The notes under the pieces were generated by a model. The model did no database searches. It was not told where the DNA came from and was given only the letters and a program-made list of their open reading frames with translations. From assembly GCA_963930655.1 (NCBI GenBank), contig OZ005610.1, positions 14,389,001 through 14,453,000 on the forward strand: 64,000 nt of DNA, in the 5' to 3' direction. The translations under genes and the position numbers were made by a program. Every line of letters begins with the position of its first letter. The stretch's first letter is position 1. This DNA comes from Myrica gale (lineage: Eukaryota; Streptophyta; Magnoliopsida; Fagales; Myricaceae). This document shows positions 45,816 to 59,274 of the stretch, in pieces.

Positions 45816-48800
45816 ATGACATTGTGAATTTCGGATACTAGAGTATCTTAATTCGATTGGCAATAGATTGATTTGTATATTTCTATTTAAATTTGCAATT
45901 ATTGTAGGTTCGATGTAAGCTTGTTTATGGAGGTGGAGTTGATGCTGGTCAGTATAGCCAAAGTTGCACTCATGTAATTGTGGACAAGCTTGTTTATGTA
46001 AGCCGGAATTTCTGTTTTCACTTTACTTGCCTCGATTATTGTTGTTTACTTAAAGATTCATTTTCCTTTTCTTTTTCACTTTGTATTTTGTTCTTGAAGT
46101 GCTTATTAACTACTATGTATACTGTGTAGGATGATCCAGTATGTATTGCTGCTCGAAACGATGGCAAGAAGCTCGTCACGGCCTTATGGGTGGATCATAG
46201 TTTTGATATTGGAATGCCTGTTGATGCCACTTCCGTGTGTTCCTTTTCTAGTTCTCTCAGTAATTTTTAGCTAATGAATGAACGATATTTTTTTCATTGA
46301 TAGGACCATGATAGGCACTAGGCAGTTGAATGTATCTAATTTGAAGTGAAAACTGCGATGTGAACTTGAGAAGATTATAAATTACTTTTCTGGATTCCTT
46401 TATTTGATTACGTTTTGTGTATCCACGTTCAACTCAATATTGCACTTAATCACGATTAGATAGATATCAGCGACTAGATGAGTATCACCTAAATTTAACT
46501 CTCTGATTTTGGTAAAATCTTGGTCTGAAACTTAAATATTTCTCTTAAAGGGTTTGTGTTCATCCATGATTTAGAAATCATTAGCCAAAAAATAGTCTGC
46601 GATCCAGTTTTTCTTTTGTCAATTTTAGTTTTCACCCTTGCTATACTTTGCGCATGTAACTCAGTACTTGCATTTGCTTTTTGACAGATTATGTACAGAC
46701 CACTCAAAAACCTAAACGGAATAGCAGGTGCCAAAAGTCTAGTAATATGCTTAACCGGATATCAGCGGCAAGATCGAGATGACATTATGGTATGCATTTC
46801 TCCTTCCCCTGCTTTTCAACTTTGAGCAGGGATCCTATGAGTAATTACTAAACATAGCCATCTAATGAAAGCACACTCTATTATCACTTTTCTGGTTTTT
46901 CTTCTTAGGTAATGGTCAGCTTGATGAGTGCTCAATTTTCGAAACCATTGGTGGCAAACAAGGTCACTCATCTCATTTGCTATAAATTTGAGGGTGCGTT
47001 TTCCATGTTCTCAATAACAAGTGGTGTGTAGAACAATACATAAGTATGTATATATATACACCCATTTATTTGCTAGATTCTTCTTTTCCCCCTGGATTTT
47101 GCAATCAATGTTCTTCACTTGTAGTTTATTGACTATTCACTTTTAATGCATTTTGATGGAGATGTTTATTCTTTTCAGAGCCAAACTGTCAATATTTGGT
47201 TTTTCAGAACAATGCTATTATGGTCCTGTAATAAGTGGAATGTGCAAGTTAATTGAAGTTTTTTGAAAATGATGAACTCCAAAATAGCTTAGATGAAATT
47301 GTAGGACAGAACATCAAATGGTTATTATGAACTTTACATGACTAGCTGGTCGACTGAATGCTGCAGAATTCTGGTAAATCTTGTTGCTTGAAATATCTAA
47401 ACAGGTTCAATTGCTTATATTCCTTACCAAATTCTGTCAGTTGAATGACAAGGGACATTCTTTTGGAGGAAAATCACATTTTTTTTTTTAATTTCGTTAC
47501 TATGAATTTATAACATGGTACTGAAAGGTTACTGATACTTTAGCTGGACGTGATTTGTATATCTCTGAACCTTGACGATTTAGGTAGCACTAAACTTTAC
47601 TGGTCTTTGTTATTATATGTAGGGGAGAAATATGAGCTTGCCAAAAAAGTCAATACAATAAAGCTTGTCAATCATGGCTGGTTGGAAGATTGGTATGTTG
47701 TGGCTCTATTAATTCTTTTATCTTTTGAAATTCAGAAAGTCTTTGCTAATGAGATGTATACAATATATATCAGAACCTTAAAAAAAAACAGAGAAAATTC
47801 ATGGCTGAATTCACAAGTTCTTTTATCTAATCACCTTATTCTTCTACAGCCTAAGAAATTGGGAGGTTCTTCCAGAAGATAATTATCAAAAAAGGTGAGG
47901 CATTTGAAACCAAGGCTTTGTTTGTGCTTGAATGTTATATTCTGGTGGCATGTGTCAAGGAATCTATTGCATGGAGGCTGCGTTGGAAAGGGCAGGAGAA
48001 AAGAAGGGGTTTTGTGTTGTGTCCTGCTATGTTGCTCAGAAGACATCCTATGCCTAGATGTCATTTTGAATTCATGATTCATAGAACGAGGAATATATTC
48101 CTTGAATGCTAGCCTTTGAAACCTAAACCTTTGCCGGGGGAGTGGGCAAACAATTAATGATTGGTCCACTAGTTTACAAGATAGATTGACGTTGAAAACT
48201 GGAAGGGAAGGAGATTATGTCATTTTAGCAAAGTTCTCGAGGACTTGAGTACCATTATTGCATGGTTTGAGTTATTTCATTTTTTTCAACTATTTAGACG
48301 CACTGTGGATTTTACTTTTGTCTTGTAGCTTAATTTCATGAAGAAGAGGAGAAAGGGAGGAAATTAGATACTTTGTTTATTGGCCTAAAATTGTGTCTGC
48401 ATTCCAATGCTACAACGCTGGAGGTTTATGACATAGACACACTTGCATTATCTGGTGATTCATGGTCTGTGTTTAAAGTTGTGTTTTTGTTTGGGTTTAA
48501 TTAAGCAAACAAGCATAGATTTAAGCATTTTGTTTGGTGCATAGAATAGGCAGAGTGCATAGCATGTATTTAGTATTGTTTTTTAGAATTTCCACTGCAG
48601 AATCATGCTGGTACTGATGTTCTTATGGGTCCTGATGACCGTTTTATGGTTTTCCTAGGCATTGTTGCCTACAAGAGGCAATGGAGTGTCATTGCAATTT
48701 TACAAGTGAATGGTTTTCTATCTTACAGTGGCTACGAGTTGGAGATGTTGGAAGCAGAGGCTAAGGATTCGGAGGAAGAGGCTGAAGACACAACTTTGAA

Positions 48801-51800
48801 GTCCTTTGGGGACAGAAACATGACTAAGAGTCCTCATGATTCAAAAATTGGAGTACCAACAACATGTGAATTGTCCAAATCAGTAGGTAAACTTTCACCT
48901 GCTACAAAGGGTCCTTTGATTGTTGGAAGTACAATGGACATGGTATTAAATCCTGGAGAAGAGAAATCATCTGTTCTGGCCTCAAGCTCTCATAATATTG
49001 ATGTTTCTAAAGCACTTAGCTGTACAAATACTACTTCTGGAGAGCTACCTGACCCTCTTGACAAAATCCCAGATTCTATGAAAGTGGCAAATGACTTGAC
49101 ATCTACCTCTAGAAACGCAGAAAGGCCCATTGTTTCTGATGCCATGTTGAGTCCTTTAAGTTACTCAAAAATTTCAAGGAGGTCCTCACTTTCAATGTAC
49201 TCTGGAGAAATATCTGGCAACTTAAGTGATTGTTCTAAAGCACATTCGGTTAAAGTCAGTGATGAGTTTGACAACTTCCCTTTCGGGGTTAAACAAGTAA
49301 GGGACAGATTTGACCCGGGTTGTCTTCGAACTTCTTGGGGAGGGACTGAGTTAGTTGATGGAGACGAGTTGAGTGGTTTGTTGCCTCAGAAGACGGAAAA
49401 TACTTCTTATGCTTGCTTTACATCACGAAAGTCGAATCTCAATGCAAGACCCTCTGTCAGAAAGAGTGCAGTGGTAGGTGATAAAACTCAGGGAGTCGGA
49501 CCAACTACTTTGATTGATGGTTCCAATGGAACTAACAGCGATTTTCTATCTGGCAGTGATGGCCTTCTTGTGGATAAGATTGCTAATCAGAATGCTATAC
49601 ATAACTCACATGCTAAACTATCCACTCCCAAACCATCAACTGGTAGCAAGAATTCAGTGACATGCGATGAACCTTCCTCTGAAACTGCAACCGCAGAGAT
49701 TGGGCAAGATAACATTGCTGGTGAGAAAACATTGAGCAAGTCTACTTTATTGACCAAGCCAGACATTGTAGATTTACATACAGGGAGATTTGCACATGAA
49801 GTTGGAGAAAAAGGGGAGCCAGAGAATCAGCAGCAGAATGTGGAGTTGTCTACCAGTAACAAAAACTTGGAAACTCGGAAATCTGACGGGTCTGGCAAAT
49901 TGAGTTTTCCTGGAGGAGCAAATGATAGCATGGTGACAAAGCCACTTAGGAAGAAGTCGGTTGCCAAGAAGACTCTGGGTTCAAGACTGAAGTCAACTAC
50001 TGCTAATATCCAAAAGGGTGCTATCTACTTAGGTAAAACTATCTCCCAAAATGATGCTGTAATCCATTCAGTTGAAGTGAAAGAGACAGTAGATTGTGAG
50101 AAGTCTTCCAGTTCTATGAAGCTTGAGATATCTTCTCCAATGGTTAACATTGAAGAGCTGAAGAAGTTGCAAACAATAAGTGTCGTGAAGTCTGGCAGCA
50201 ATATGGAGAATGGAGATGAATTGATGGGTGATGAAACTGAGCCACCGGAGAACAAACTGGAAGATGAATTGGACAAATCAGTTAACAAACAGAAGTCTGG
50301 GGAGGTTATTGTGACAGATGAAGCGGATAAAATGATGGAAGTGAATGAAGAAATGGTGCAGCATATGACTGATAATTACATCGTGAGCATGCATGATGAT
50401 GCAATGGCTCCAAAGGAAGGGACCAATGGAATTACGCCAAAGCAGACCGTTTGTGAGATGAATTTTGGGCTTGTTGAAACAAGCTTAGATGGAGATAGTG
50501 TGACTGGGAAGATGAATAAACGGAAAAAACACCCTACAAGTAGAGCCAAGGTGAAGAAGGATACCATAAAATCTAAAAAAGGTGTGAACGGTGAAGAGAG
50601 TAGGACTCAGAACAAGGGGACACGGACAGAAAAGGAGAAAAAAACATTACTTTCTTCTGGTAAAACAAAGAGCTGCACTTATCTGTCGGAGAACCATAGT
50701 GAGGTGGAGAAGGAGAACAAGCCTGTTAAAAATTTAAATCAGTGCAAAGCGAGTTCTTCTGTTAAAACTAACTTAATGCCAAGGAAGATCAATCAAAAGG
50801 CAGGAGAGGTTAAGCCAAAATCTGGAACATCAACAGGAGAGGTTCCAAACAGCAAGAAAACTGAACCTGCATGGTTTATATTGAGTGCGCATCGCTTTCA
50901 GAGAAAGGAGTTTCAACAAGTAATTAGGCGGTTGAAAGGAAGACTTTGCAGAGATTCTCATCAATGGTCATACCAGGCTACTCACTTAATAACCACAGAT
51001 CCAATTCGCAGGACAGAGAAGTTCTTTGCGGCTGCTGCATCTGGAAGGTACGTCACTTCCACCATAAATTCGAATTTTCCACGATTATGGTATATTTGAG
51101 CAAATTCCTGCTGGGGACCAAATTGCCACAAAATTATTTTGCAGCACGCTTGCCTCCGCATTTGAGCTGGCAGACACCCTATGGAAACCTTTGCTCATTC
51201 TTGTCAGAAGTGTGGAATCAATATGCTTGTATCTGATATTTGACAGGCAACATATTATGATTGGTCCAATCTTGAATGCAGGTGGATTCTGAAGACTGAT
51301 TATTTAACTGCTTGCACTGAGGCAGGAAGATTCTTGGCAGAGGAGTCCTATGAATGGTACAACAATGGCCTTAGTGAAGATGGTGCAATCAATTTGGAGG
51401 CTCCAAGGAAGTGGCGGCTCTTGAGGAAGAGAACGGGTCATGGTGCACTTTATGGACTGCGCACTATCATATACGGAGAATGCATTGCGCCACCTTTGGT
51501 ACGCATGTTGTCAAAATTTTATTTTATATTTTTTCTCATGCAAATTTTTTCCAGAGATTAGAAGTCTGATATCATCTTTTACAAATTTCATCAGTTGGCA
51601 AAATAGTGCCTCAGGATGAAAAATGACTATATGTTTCATCCAGGTTGTTTGTCTCTGAACTCTATTGTTGATTTCGATTCATCTTTTTGATTCTGGCATC
51701 TAACAGGACACTCTGAAGCGTGCTGTGAAGGCTGGAGATGGTACTATATTGGCAACCTCTCCTCCTTACACCCGGTTTCTTAATTCTGGAATTGACTTTG

Positions 51801-52261
51801 CCATTATCAGCCCCGGCATCCCCCGTGTTGATCCGTGGGTCCAGGAGTTCTTAAAACACGAGGTACCCTGTGTTCTAGCTGATTACTTGGTCGAGTATGT
51901 TTGCAAACCTGGGTATTCCCTTGAGAAACATGTGTTATACAACACAAACGTTTGGGCAGAGAAGTCCTTTTCGTACCTGCAGAGCAAGGCAGAAGAGGTT
52001 GTCGAGGACTTGACACGACCAGATGATCATAGCAGTAACGATATAGCGTGCCAGGTTTGTGGGTCTCGTGATAGAGGGGAGGTCATGTTGATCTGCGGTG
52101 ATGAAAGTGGTTCTGTTGGTTGTGGGGTTGGTACCCACATTGATTGCTGTGATCCTCCACTTCAGGATGTTCATGAGGATGACTGGTTTTGTCCCGAGTG
52201 TAGCAAAAGCAGGCAAATCACAGATTCTTCCAAGAAAAAGAAAAAGGAACCTCTTCACTGA
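45683..52261 (+). CDS. BRCT and PHD-finger nuclear protein (At4g02110-like)
   Basis: Ten exons: 45683-45763, 45908-45997, 46130-46234, 46688-46789, 46909-46993, 47623-47692, 47850-47894, 48729-51047, 51282-51498, 51707-52261 (3669 nt, 1222 aa). All introns are GT-AG. Residues about 9-92 and 105-190 form two BRCT domains (LFGFDYVKEN, THVIVDKLV, ALWVDHS; THLICYKFEG, HGWLEDCL). A low-complexity, Ser/Lys-rich middle is one 2.3-kb exon. Near residue 905 come further BRCT-type segments (WFILSAHRFQRKEF, THLITTDPIRR, RWILKTDYL). A C-terminal PHD finger follows (CQVCG, CGVGTHIDCC, DDWFCPECSK). BRCT pairs bind phosphopeptides in DNA damage signalling, so a chromatin or repair role is likely, not shown. 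The start is the first ATG in frame. Confidence 0.92.
45772..45813. repeat. CT microsatellite in BRCT intron 1
   Basis: About 21 CT units immediately after the exon 1 donor. It shortens the usable distance for the intron's 5' end but does not touch the splice site. Confidence 0.95.
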
Positions 52262-52384
52262 AGGCCAACCTTTAACAGTTTACGGAAAGGTTTCGATATC
52301 AAATTGTATGTTTAGTTATGGAAAGATCCATAGTGTTGCTCCATTAAAACAAAAACGATGTATTGTAAGTTCACGACTACTGAC

Positions 52385-53090
52385 TAGGGCTGCAAATTGG
52401 GTTTGGGGTCGAAATTTTTTAGCTGAACTGGACCCGGAATGCCCCGAGCCGGACATACAGACAGGGTTTGGCTCATTGGGCCTTAACAGACGTGGCCCAG
52501 AATGTTTTGGGTTTTGAGGCCCAAAAATATTATGGGTTGTATTGTTTGGTTATTTGGTATTCCTTACCATGGAGATGTCAGATGATAATGAAGAGACCCA
52601 AAAATGTAGGAAGATGGCTTCTGTAGCCCCATCTCCAAAATCTTCTACGAATTCATCGACGTCTCCTGTTACTGTTAACTCACCACCACCTTCTTCCCCT
52701 TCTCCATCAAATTCTTCAACTTCACCAACTACGACACCTTCAACCACCACCTCCCCAGTCTCCGTCGCTGGTTGCTGCTGCTCAGTTGACGCTAGCTTCA
52801 TCCCCACCAGCAGCACAGTGACAGGTGCTCTGCTGGCAGCTAAGATGAGAGGGTGAAGAGGTGAGAGGGATTTAGGGCTTGGGGGGGGGGGGGGGGAGGA
52901 GGTTTCATATCGCTAAGGGTAGAAATGTAATTTTTGGTTTTTTTAATTTCATTCGGGTTTGGGTTTTATTCAGGTTTTTGTATCATACCCGGACCGAAAA
53001 TTGGGTTTTCTTCCCTAACAAACTCAAACATGGATAAACCCGCCCCGATCAGGTCGGTTTGTCGGGTAGCGGGTTTTATGCCCAGCCCTG
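52385..53090. mobile_element. Short hAT-like element with AGGGCTG ends
   Basis: Left TAGGGCTGCAAATTGGG and right ATGCCCAGCCCTG are inverted. The flanks CTACTGAC and CTACTAGT share five of eight bases, a possible decayed 8-bp duplication. Inside, 52551-52856 has an open frame rich in Ser/Pro/Thr (SPSPSNSSTSPTTTPSTTT) that resembles an arabinogalactan-type peptide and may be captured. No transposase is seen. It follows directly after the BRCT gene's 3' end. Confidence 0.45.
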
Positions 53091-56000
53091 CTACTAGTAG
53101 AGTATGTGACACTTTTAAATGTATTATGGTCGATCTGACTAGGGAGCTGAATATAATCTTCGTCCTGCCAAACAATCTTGGTTTCAATTTCGATTCAAAA
53201 TAATGTACAAGCTTTAATTCTGAGTCCAGGTGATGTACGGATATTTTTCTTTTCATTTTTGTAGACGATCTATGAATTGTTACTAGTCTACCATTTCTTT
53301 TATATTTTTCGAAATGCTTTCCCATGTCATTTCTTCTTAAAGACTGATACAATTCTATAAAGCCCAAATTGTTCATTGGAGAGGACAGGTCTGCCTCAAA
53401 ATATGTGAAAAAACTCAGATTTGTTGTCTGCTTCTACACCATTGATCTAATACTCACTCCTTGCACTTCCCGTGAAGATTTTGGGATATTATGGCTTAAC
53501 TTGTTCGTTGAATGATAGTGGCTTTCCAAACCGAATTCCATATCTGTGACCAAAAGAGTGCCTTTGCAATTACTTTCACCCTCAGAAGCTTTCATAGATC
53601 CATTGGTCAATTACTAAGGACAGAAACCACGAGATGTTAGTGAGCACAAAGTCAGAGGGTACAGATATTTTTTTTTCCTCCACCATAATCCTATGCTCCC
53701 CCTTTAGCCACTGTTACCACTTACTACATATTCTAATAAGGCTCAAAAGTCCAACCACTCTACTTCTTTAGTAGAAGCCGGCAGAGGCAAAAAAAAGATT
53801 TAAGAAAGACCCACCATTTAATTTTCTTCTCATTCTTTTCAGAGGCACTCTTTGCTTCTGGGCAGTACACTAGCGGCCTCAAATAGATCAGTCCTTTCAA
53901 GCTCCTGAATCGACAAACAGGTTGTGAAGTCCACCCTTTAAATTAAACTCCCCACTTGGTATAATATTTTTGATGCCTGCCAATGAGGAATCATTCAAAG
54001 TAGGGTTGTGAAGGAAGGTGGTGGGGTGTGGACTCAGATCTCAATAAAACGCGTTTAGAGGTCACCTAAGTATTTTGAATCCCAACTGCTCGAGAACACT
54101 TATTCCCTGCACTATTCCTTCTATGTGTCACATAAAAACAAAGAAAAACTGCCAGTTTTTTCGTGCTCCATTTAAGCCACCCATTGTTGACAGGACCCTC
54201 TTTTAACTTCTCAGCACCTTAAGAACCTATTCCCTAATTCCCCCATTGTGAGAGATGCACATGCTGTGACTGACATCATCATATCTGGCCACGACTTCCC
54301 CTCTTTCCAAAGTTCCCAACATTCAAACATCACTTGTTATTTTCGCAAACCCCAATCTCTCCCTTTATTTCAATTTCTGAGTTACAACCCTGCCCTCACA
54401 TCTTCTTCTTTGGATGCTCATTGGTGTTTAAGACGTGGGTGTTAGGGTCATTCTGCAGCTGGAATAACTACAAAAATGTGGACTCTTAGCACCCGGTTTG
54501 TGGTTAAGAATTTGAAAAAAAAAGGACTTCTGAGAGATGCTCCAGAGCCCTCTGACACAAGCGAATAAAGTAAGATACAAAAATTAGTGCCCTCGTGAGC
54601 AACTCCTTTTCTTTCGCCACAAGAAAATAATATATGCTTCAAAAGAGAGCTACCAAAAGATTTAAATACTGCAGTCCTCTGCATTAACATAACAAAAATA
54701 CGAACTGGAAAGCAATATTTTGTCAGAGGTCCGTCTGGAAACTTGCATAGATTATTGCTGGCTCTGATTCATACTTCTTAATTGTCAGATTTAAATTGTG
54801 AAAGATAGAGACGTGCGCTGCATGTTTCACTCTTTCCCTCCAATGGGTTTTCACACTAGTGAAATCTGGAGAGGCACGCGGGGGGCTAAATTCCAGCTAG
54901 TTGTTGCTCTGGTTTGACAATGGAAATGGTCTTGGAAGTTCAACAGAACTCATGAGGGTTGGCAGAATTTCCCAGTGAGAAGTGAGCTGTGAGACACAGA
55001 GGATGGAGAAGTGGGATGGATATATTATAACAAAGTCCTTCTCGATGTACAGACCTGCTCACGTTCTATATTTTTCTTTTGATTGAAATGATTTGGGTAT
55101 TGGAATTTACTCAATGGAGCGGAGGAAAAAAGAAAGAAATGCAAACATAATCATTGAGTGGCGTGGAAGCATGATCTCCTATTCGTCAGAAACAAAGGGC
55201 AGGGTGCCTTAAATCGCTTGCAACCAAAGAAAAGTAAAAATGTTTAGGGCTTCAGATTGGCTACTGTTTGAGTGGATTGTAAGTTTAGCTTCTTTTCTAA
55301 TATTTTAGGGAAAAAGTTTATTTGGACTATTAGACTATTAAAGTAATCAAAAGTTATCAAATTTCATCTGGTTGAGTTCCTAAAAAATATCCAATCATCA
55401 AATCCATGTCGCGTGTGTTATTCAGATTCACATTTTATTTTAGGTCACAATTTGATTAATATTAAAAGTTTGAGGGCTCAATACGTAAAGATTGATAGTT
55501 TATAACACACTTATTTAAAATTGTATTGATAGTTATATTGCTCAAATTGACTTTTCTCCAATATTATAAGAGCAAACTAAGTGGGTTTGGATATTGCAAT
55601 CAAAAGAGTTCATAGTCCACATCGGACAAATGTCTTAGAACATCTAAGAAAGATGAAACTTTGGGGTTAGTATTTCGCTTGCTCCAAGTTCACAGTATAT
55701 TCACAAGCATTATCTGACATCCAAGATCTCTTTTATTTCGCAAGCATCACAATTTAAAGAACATGCAATTCCATGTCGACATTGTTTATGGGGATACACA
55801 CTTATACTCCTACGTCGTTCACCAAATTTAATATTAATATTTAGTATAAAATTTCACTTTAATGCTCTTGCACTTCTAATTATTTAATCATATCTCTTGT
55901 GGTGCTTATTTATTTATTTTAATCTACCATAATCAATTAGAAATTTGCACTTCAAGGAATGGTAGGCATGGGGGATGTCTTTGGATAAAGGCTGCTTTTC

Positions 56001-59000
56001 CAACAAATATTTCACCAACTCCCAATAAAATACTACAATATAATCTCTCTTTCTCCCATAAAAAATATAAAAAATTACCTCTATTTTCAATTTTTCACTA
56101 AACCCAATACCAAAAATTTTATAACACAAACATAACCAAAGACGTGAAAACAGATGTCTAAGATCTTTTTTTTTACAAGTATTCAGATGTCTGAGATCAC
56201 ATCTGAATACTTTTTTTAATATACCAAGTAGAAACTGGAGGACAATAATTGATTAAAGATAATTAAGAGATGTAAAGGAAAAACGAACTTATCACTAAAC
56301 CCTAATAGATAAGAATATGATCTGTTTTACATGTGGGTTGACATATGCAGTTGGTTTCTGAAGCAAGCAAACCAGCCAACTTAACCCTTTAAAATTGTGC
56401 TGAAGAGTGAAGAAACAGTGAAAACTTTTTCTGGCAAAAAAAAATCCTCCAACTTCAAGTAAAGCCACAACATGGATCGGTAACAACAAAGGGCACCAGA
56501 GAGGCAGAGACAGGCTTTTCTCTTTGAACAGAAGGCATGCCCTATAATCATTTAACATTATTGGATCGGGAGGTTGAAACCCTCATTGATTCCCAACAAC
56601 CCTCTTTAAAGTCAGCTAGTACAGTCTTTTTTCTTTTTTCTTTTTTTAAACTGCAGTGCTGCTTTCTAGCAGCCCTTACTTTCTTCCATGTAAATATAAG
56701 AGAAAATACTCTTTTTGTCCTGATTAACGTTGAATTTCAGTTTATTAATTTCTTTATATTTTCTTCATCATCTTTTAATAGTCTACACTTTCTATCTCCA
56801 CATAAATTTAAACGAAAGGTACATTTTGTTCGTCAACTATTAATAGTCTACACTTTGTATCCCCACATAAATTTGAACGAAAACTAGTGGTTGATTACTG
56901 GAGTTTTAAGTAGTTAAAATTCAGGTTATCAATTTCGTTACATTTTGATCCTCAACTATCAATTGTCTACACTTTGCATTGCCACGTTAATTTGAACGCA
57001 AATTATTATTGTGGTTCAGTGAAATGTCGATTTTACCTCGTACAAAGTATAATAATAATAAATTATGAAGGTAAAATCTTAATTTTACTTAACTAAAATA
57101 ATAATTTTCATCGAAATGAATGGTGGAGGTATAAAATGTAAATATTTAATAATTGAGGAATGAAATGTTAACAAAATTAATAGTTTGAAATGTAAAGTGT
57201 AAAGGCGGTATAGACAGTTGATAGAAAGTGTATTTAACACTTAAAAACTACATTCAACGAAAGAAAACAGTTTTAGTAAGTCTTAGTATGCTAAAAGAAT
57301 GTAGTGGTACCGAGTAACCGTCGTTGAAAGCAGAACTTGCTCCCAAAATAGTTAAGAATGGCAAATCATGTAGAAGGGATAATTGGGGGATGCCATAAAT
57401 TTCTCTTTTGAAAGAAAAAAAATTAGGAGATAAACAAAACAAACATACCATATATAAAACACACCTTGTACTAGGTGTTTGCAAGCGTGTTCTAGACTAT
57501 AATAGGATTCAATAAAATTTATAAAACGAACATTTAAAATCTCAAAAATTTATATACGAATATCAATAATTTTTTCACAATTTTCAATAACTTTTCACAC
57601 AAAATTCAATAAATTTTCAAAAATATAACAAATATTCTCTTTCCGTACTTTGTCACCTAACTCTAATATTTTTTTATTAAACAATTACATCAAATAATCC
57701 ATCTCTACAAATTTTTATAAACTATAACAAAAATTAAATATCTTTACAACTTTTTACAAATTTTTATATAAAAAAATAGGGAATTTAACAGTTTAATCAT
57801 TGGGTTTTACATCCTTTTATTTTTAGTAATTTGGTTTTATTTTTTCAAATTTTAGTCCTTTGATTTATATTTTTTGGCAAAATAGCCATTCCGTCATGGA
57901 TTCGTTTGTTTCCCTCACGGAAGAGCCACATCAGTTGACAATTCAGTAGCTGTTGTGGTAAGAAAAATTGACATTTTAGTCATTAAATTTTATTCCCTTT
58001 ATTTTTTAGTATTTGATTTTATATTTTTTTTTTACAAAACAGTCATTCCCTCAAGGGTTATTATTCAAATTTTAGTACATATTATTTTCTATTATTTATT
58101 TAAAGCATAAAAATTGGGACATAATGTATTTTATTGAGTTACAGAAAGTATGTTGAATTTTTAATTTGGAGTCATTTTGTCAAAAAAAAATATAAATCTA
58201 AAAATTAAATTTTAAAAATATAAAATTTAAGAACTAAAAAATAAAAAGAAGTAAAAATCTTACCATTTTTTAAGGAAGATAAACGTAACATAAAAACAGT
58301 TCCGTCTTTCTGAAAAAAAAACAAAGGAAAAGAAGGTTCTGTCTTCGAATTGTACGGTATACGTAAAGACACTCCATTGCATCTAAACCCAATTTTACCC
58401 ATCCAATGTCTAGTCCGCGTAACCAAAGCCGAAACAATCAACGATGAAAAAGCAAAAAGTTGATTTGACATTTCGTTCAGAAAACCGCATATGTATTATT
58501 GTATTGAGTGTAAGATTAGACCTCTCACCTGGCTTCTATAGCCAGGGCCTGTAAAAAAACTGACCAATTCTTTTTCCTCTGTGGGTGACTTTACACAGCC
58601 CTCTCAGCAGTTTCGACTAGTACAAACCTGCCACATCTCCGTAAACAGATGGCACTCAAAGCAAAAACACCAAGAGGGTGCTCCCATAACAATGGCTATT
58701 TCTTTTCCAAACTAAATACTCTCACCTCCTGAGTCCTGGGTCACCAATCAGTTGCAACAAGCAAAACTTCTGGTGGGAAGAAGAAGAAGAAAACAAAATA
58801 AAATCTAGTGGAATGTTACGAATGTCAGTCTCAAGGATAAGCTAACCCAGGAAGAAAAAAATTAAATGCCTGCCAGATAGGACACAAGAAAAAGCAGCCC
58901 AGGACTGCTTTCATTCACTTTCTGTAAGCCGCTGCAATTATGGCAACAGCCCTGTACGCAGTACCACCTCTGTTTCTAATACCAACCATTACTATTCATT

Positions 59001-59274
59001 CAATTTGGTAAATATTGAGACCCACTGAAATAGAAGGAAAATTTAATTTAATCTAAAATAAAGCATTGCATAACCCACAAAAGAAGGAAAATTCGGTGAT
59101 GGAATTCTGTACAGGTAGTAGTAGATAAGGAAATAAGAAAAAAGGGAGACAAAATTTTCCGGCAGTCTAATTATCCATTTTGTACAAAAGAAGCGAACGA
59201 GAGAATAGAGTTTCCCCTGCCAGTAACATTTCAAACATGTTGATTTGTTTTTTTTTTCTACCCCACCAATCCAT
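53091..59274. other. 6-kb intergenic stretch
   Basis: No gene recognised on either strand. A Tourist-like MITE in reverse orientation lies at about 55966-56143 (CCAACAAATATTTCACC...ACACAAACATAACC). At 56780-57000 three imperfect direct copies of TAGTCTACACTTT...CACATAAATTT occur, and 57150-57240 is partly inverted to them. At 57783 and 57960 two copies of a TTAGTCATTxxxTTTTA stretch repeat. 59000-59274 is probably 3' UTR of the TPR gene. Confidence 0.5.
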
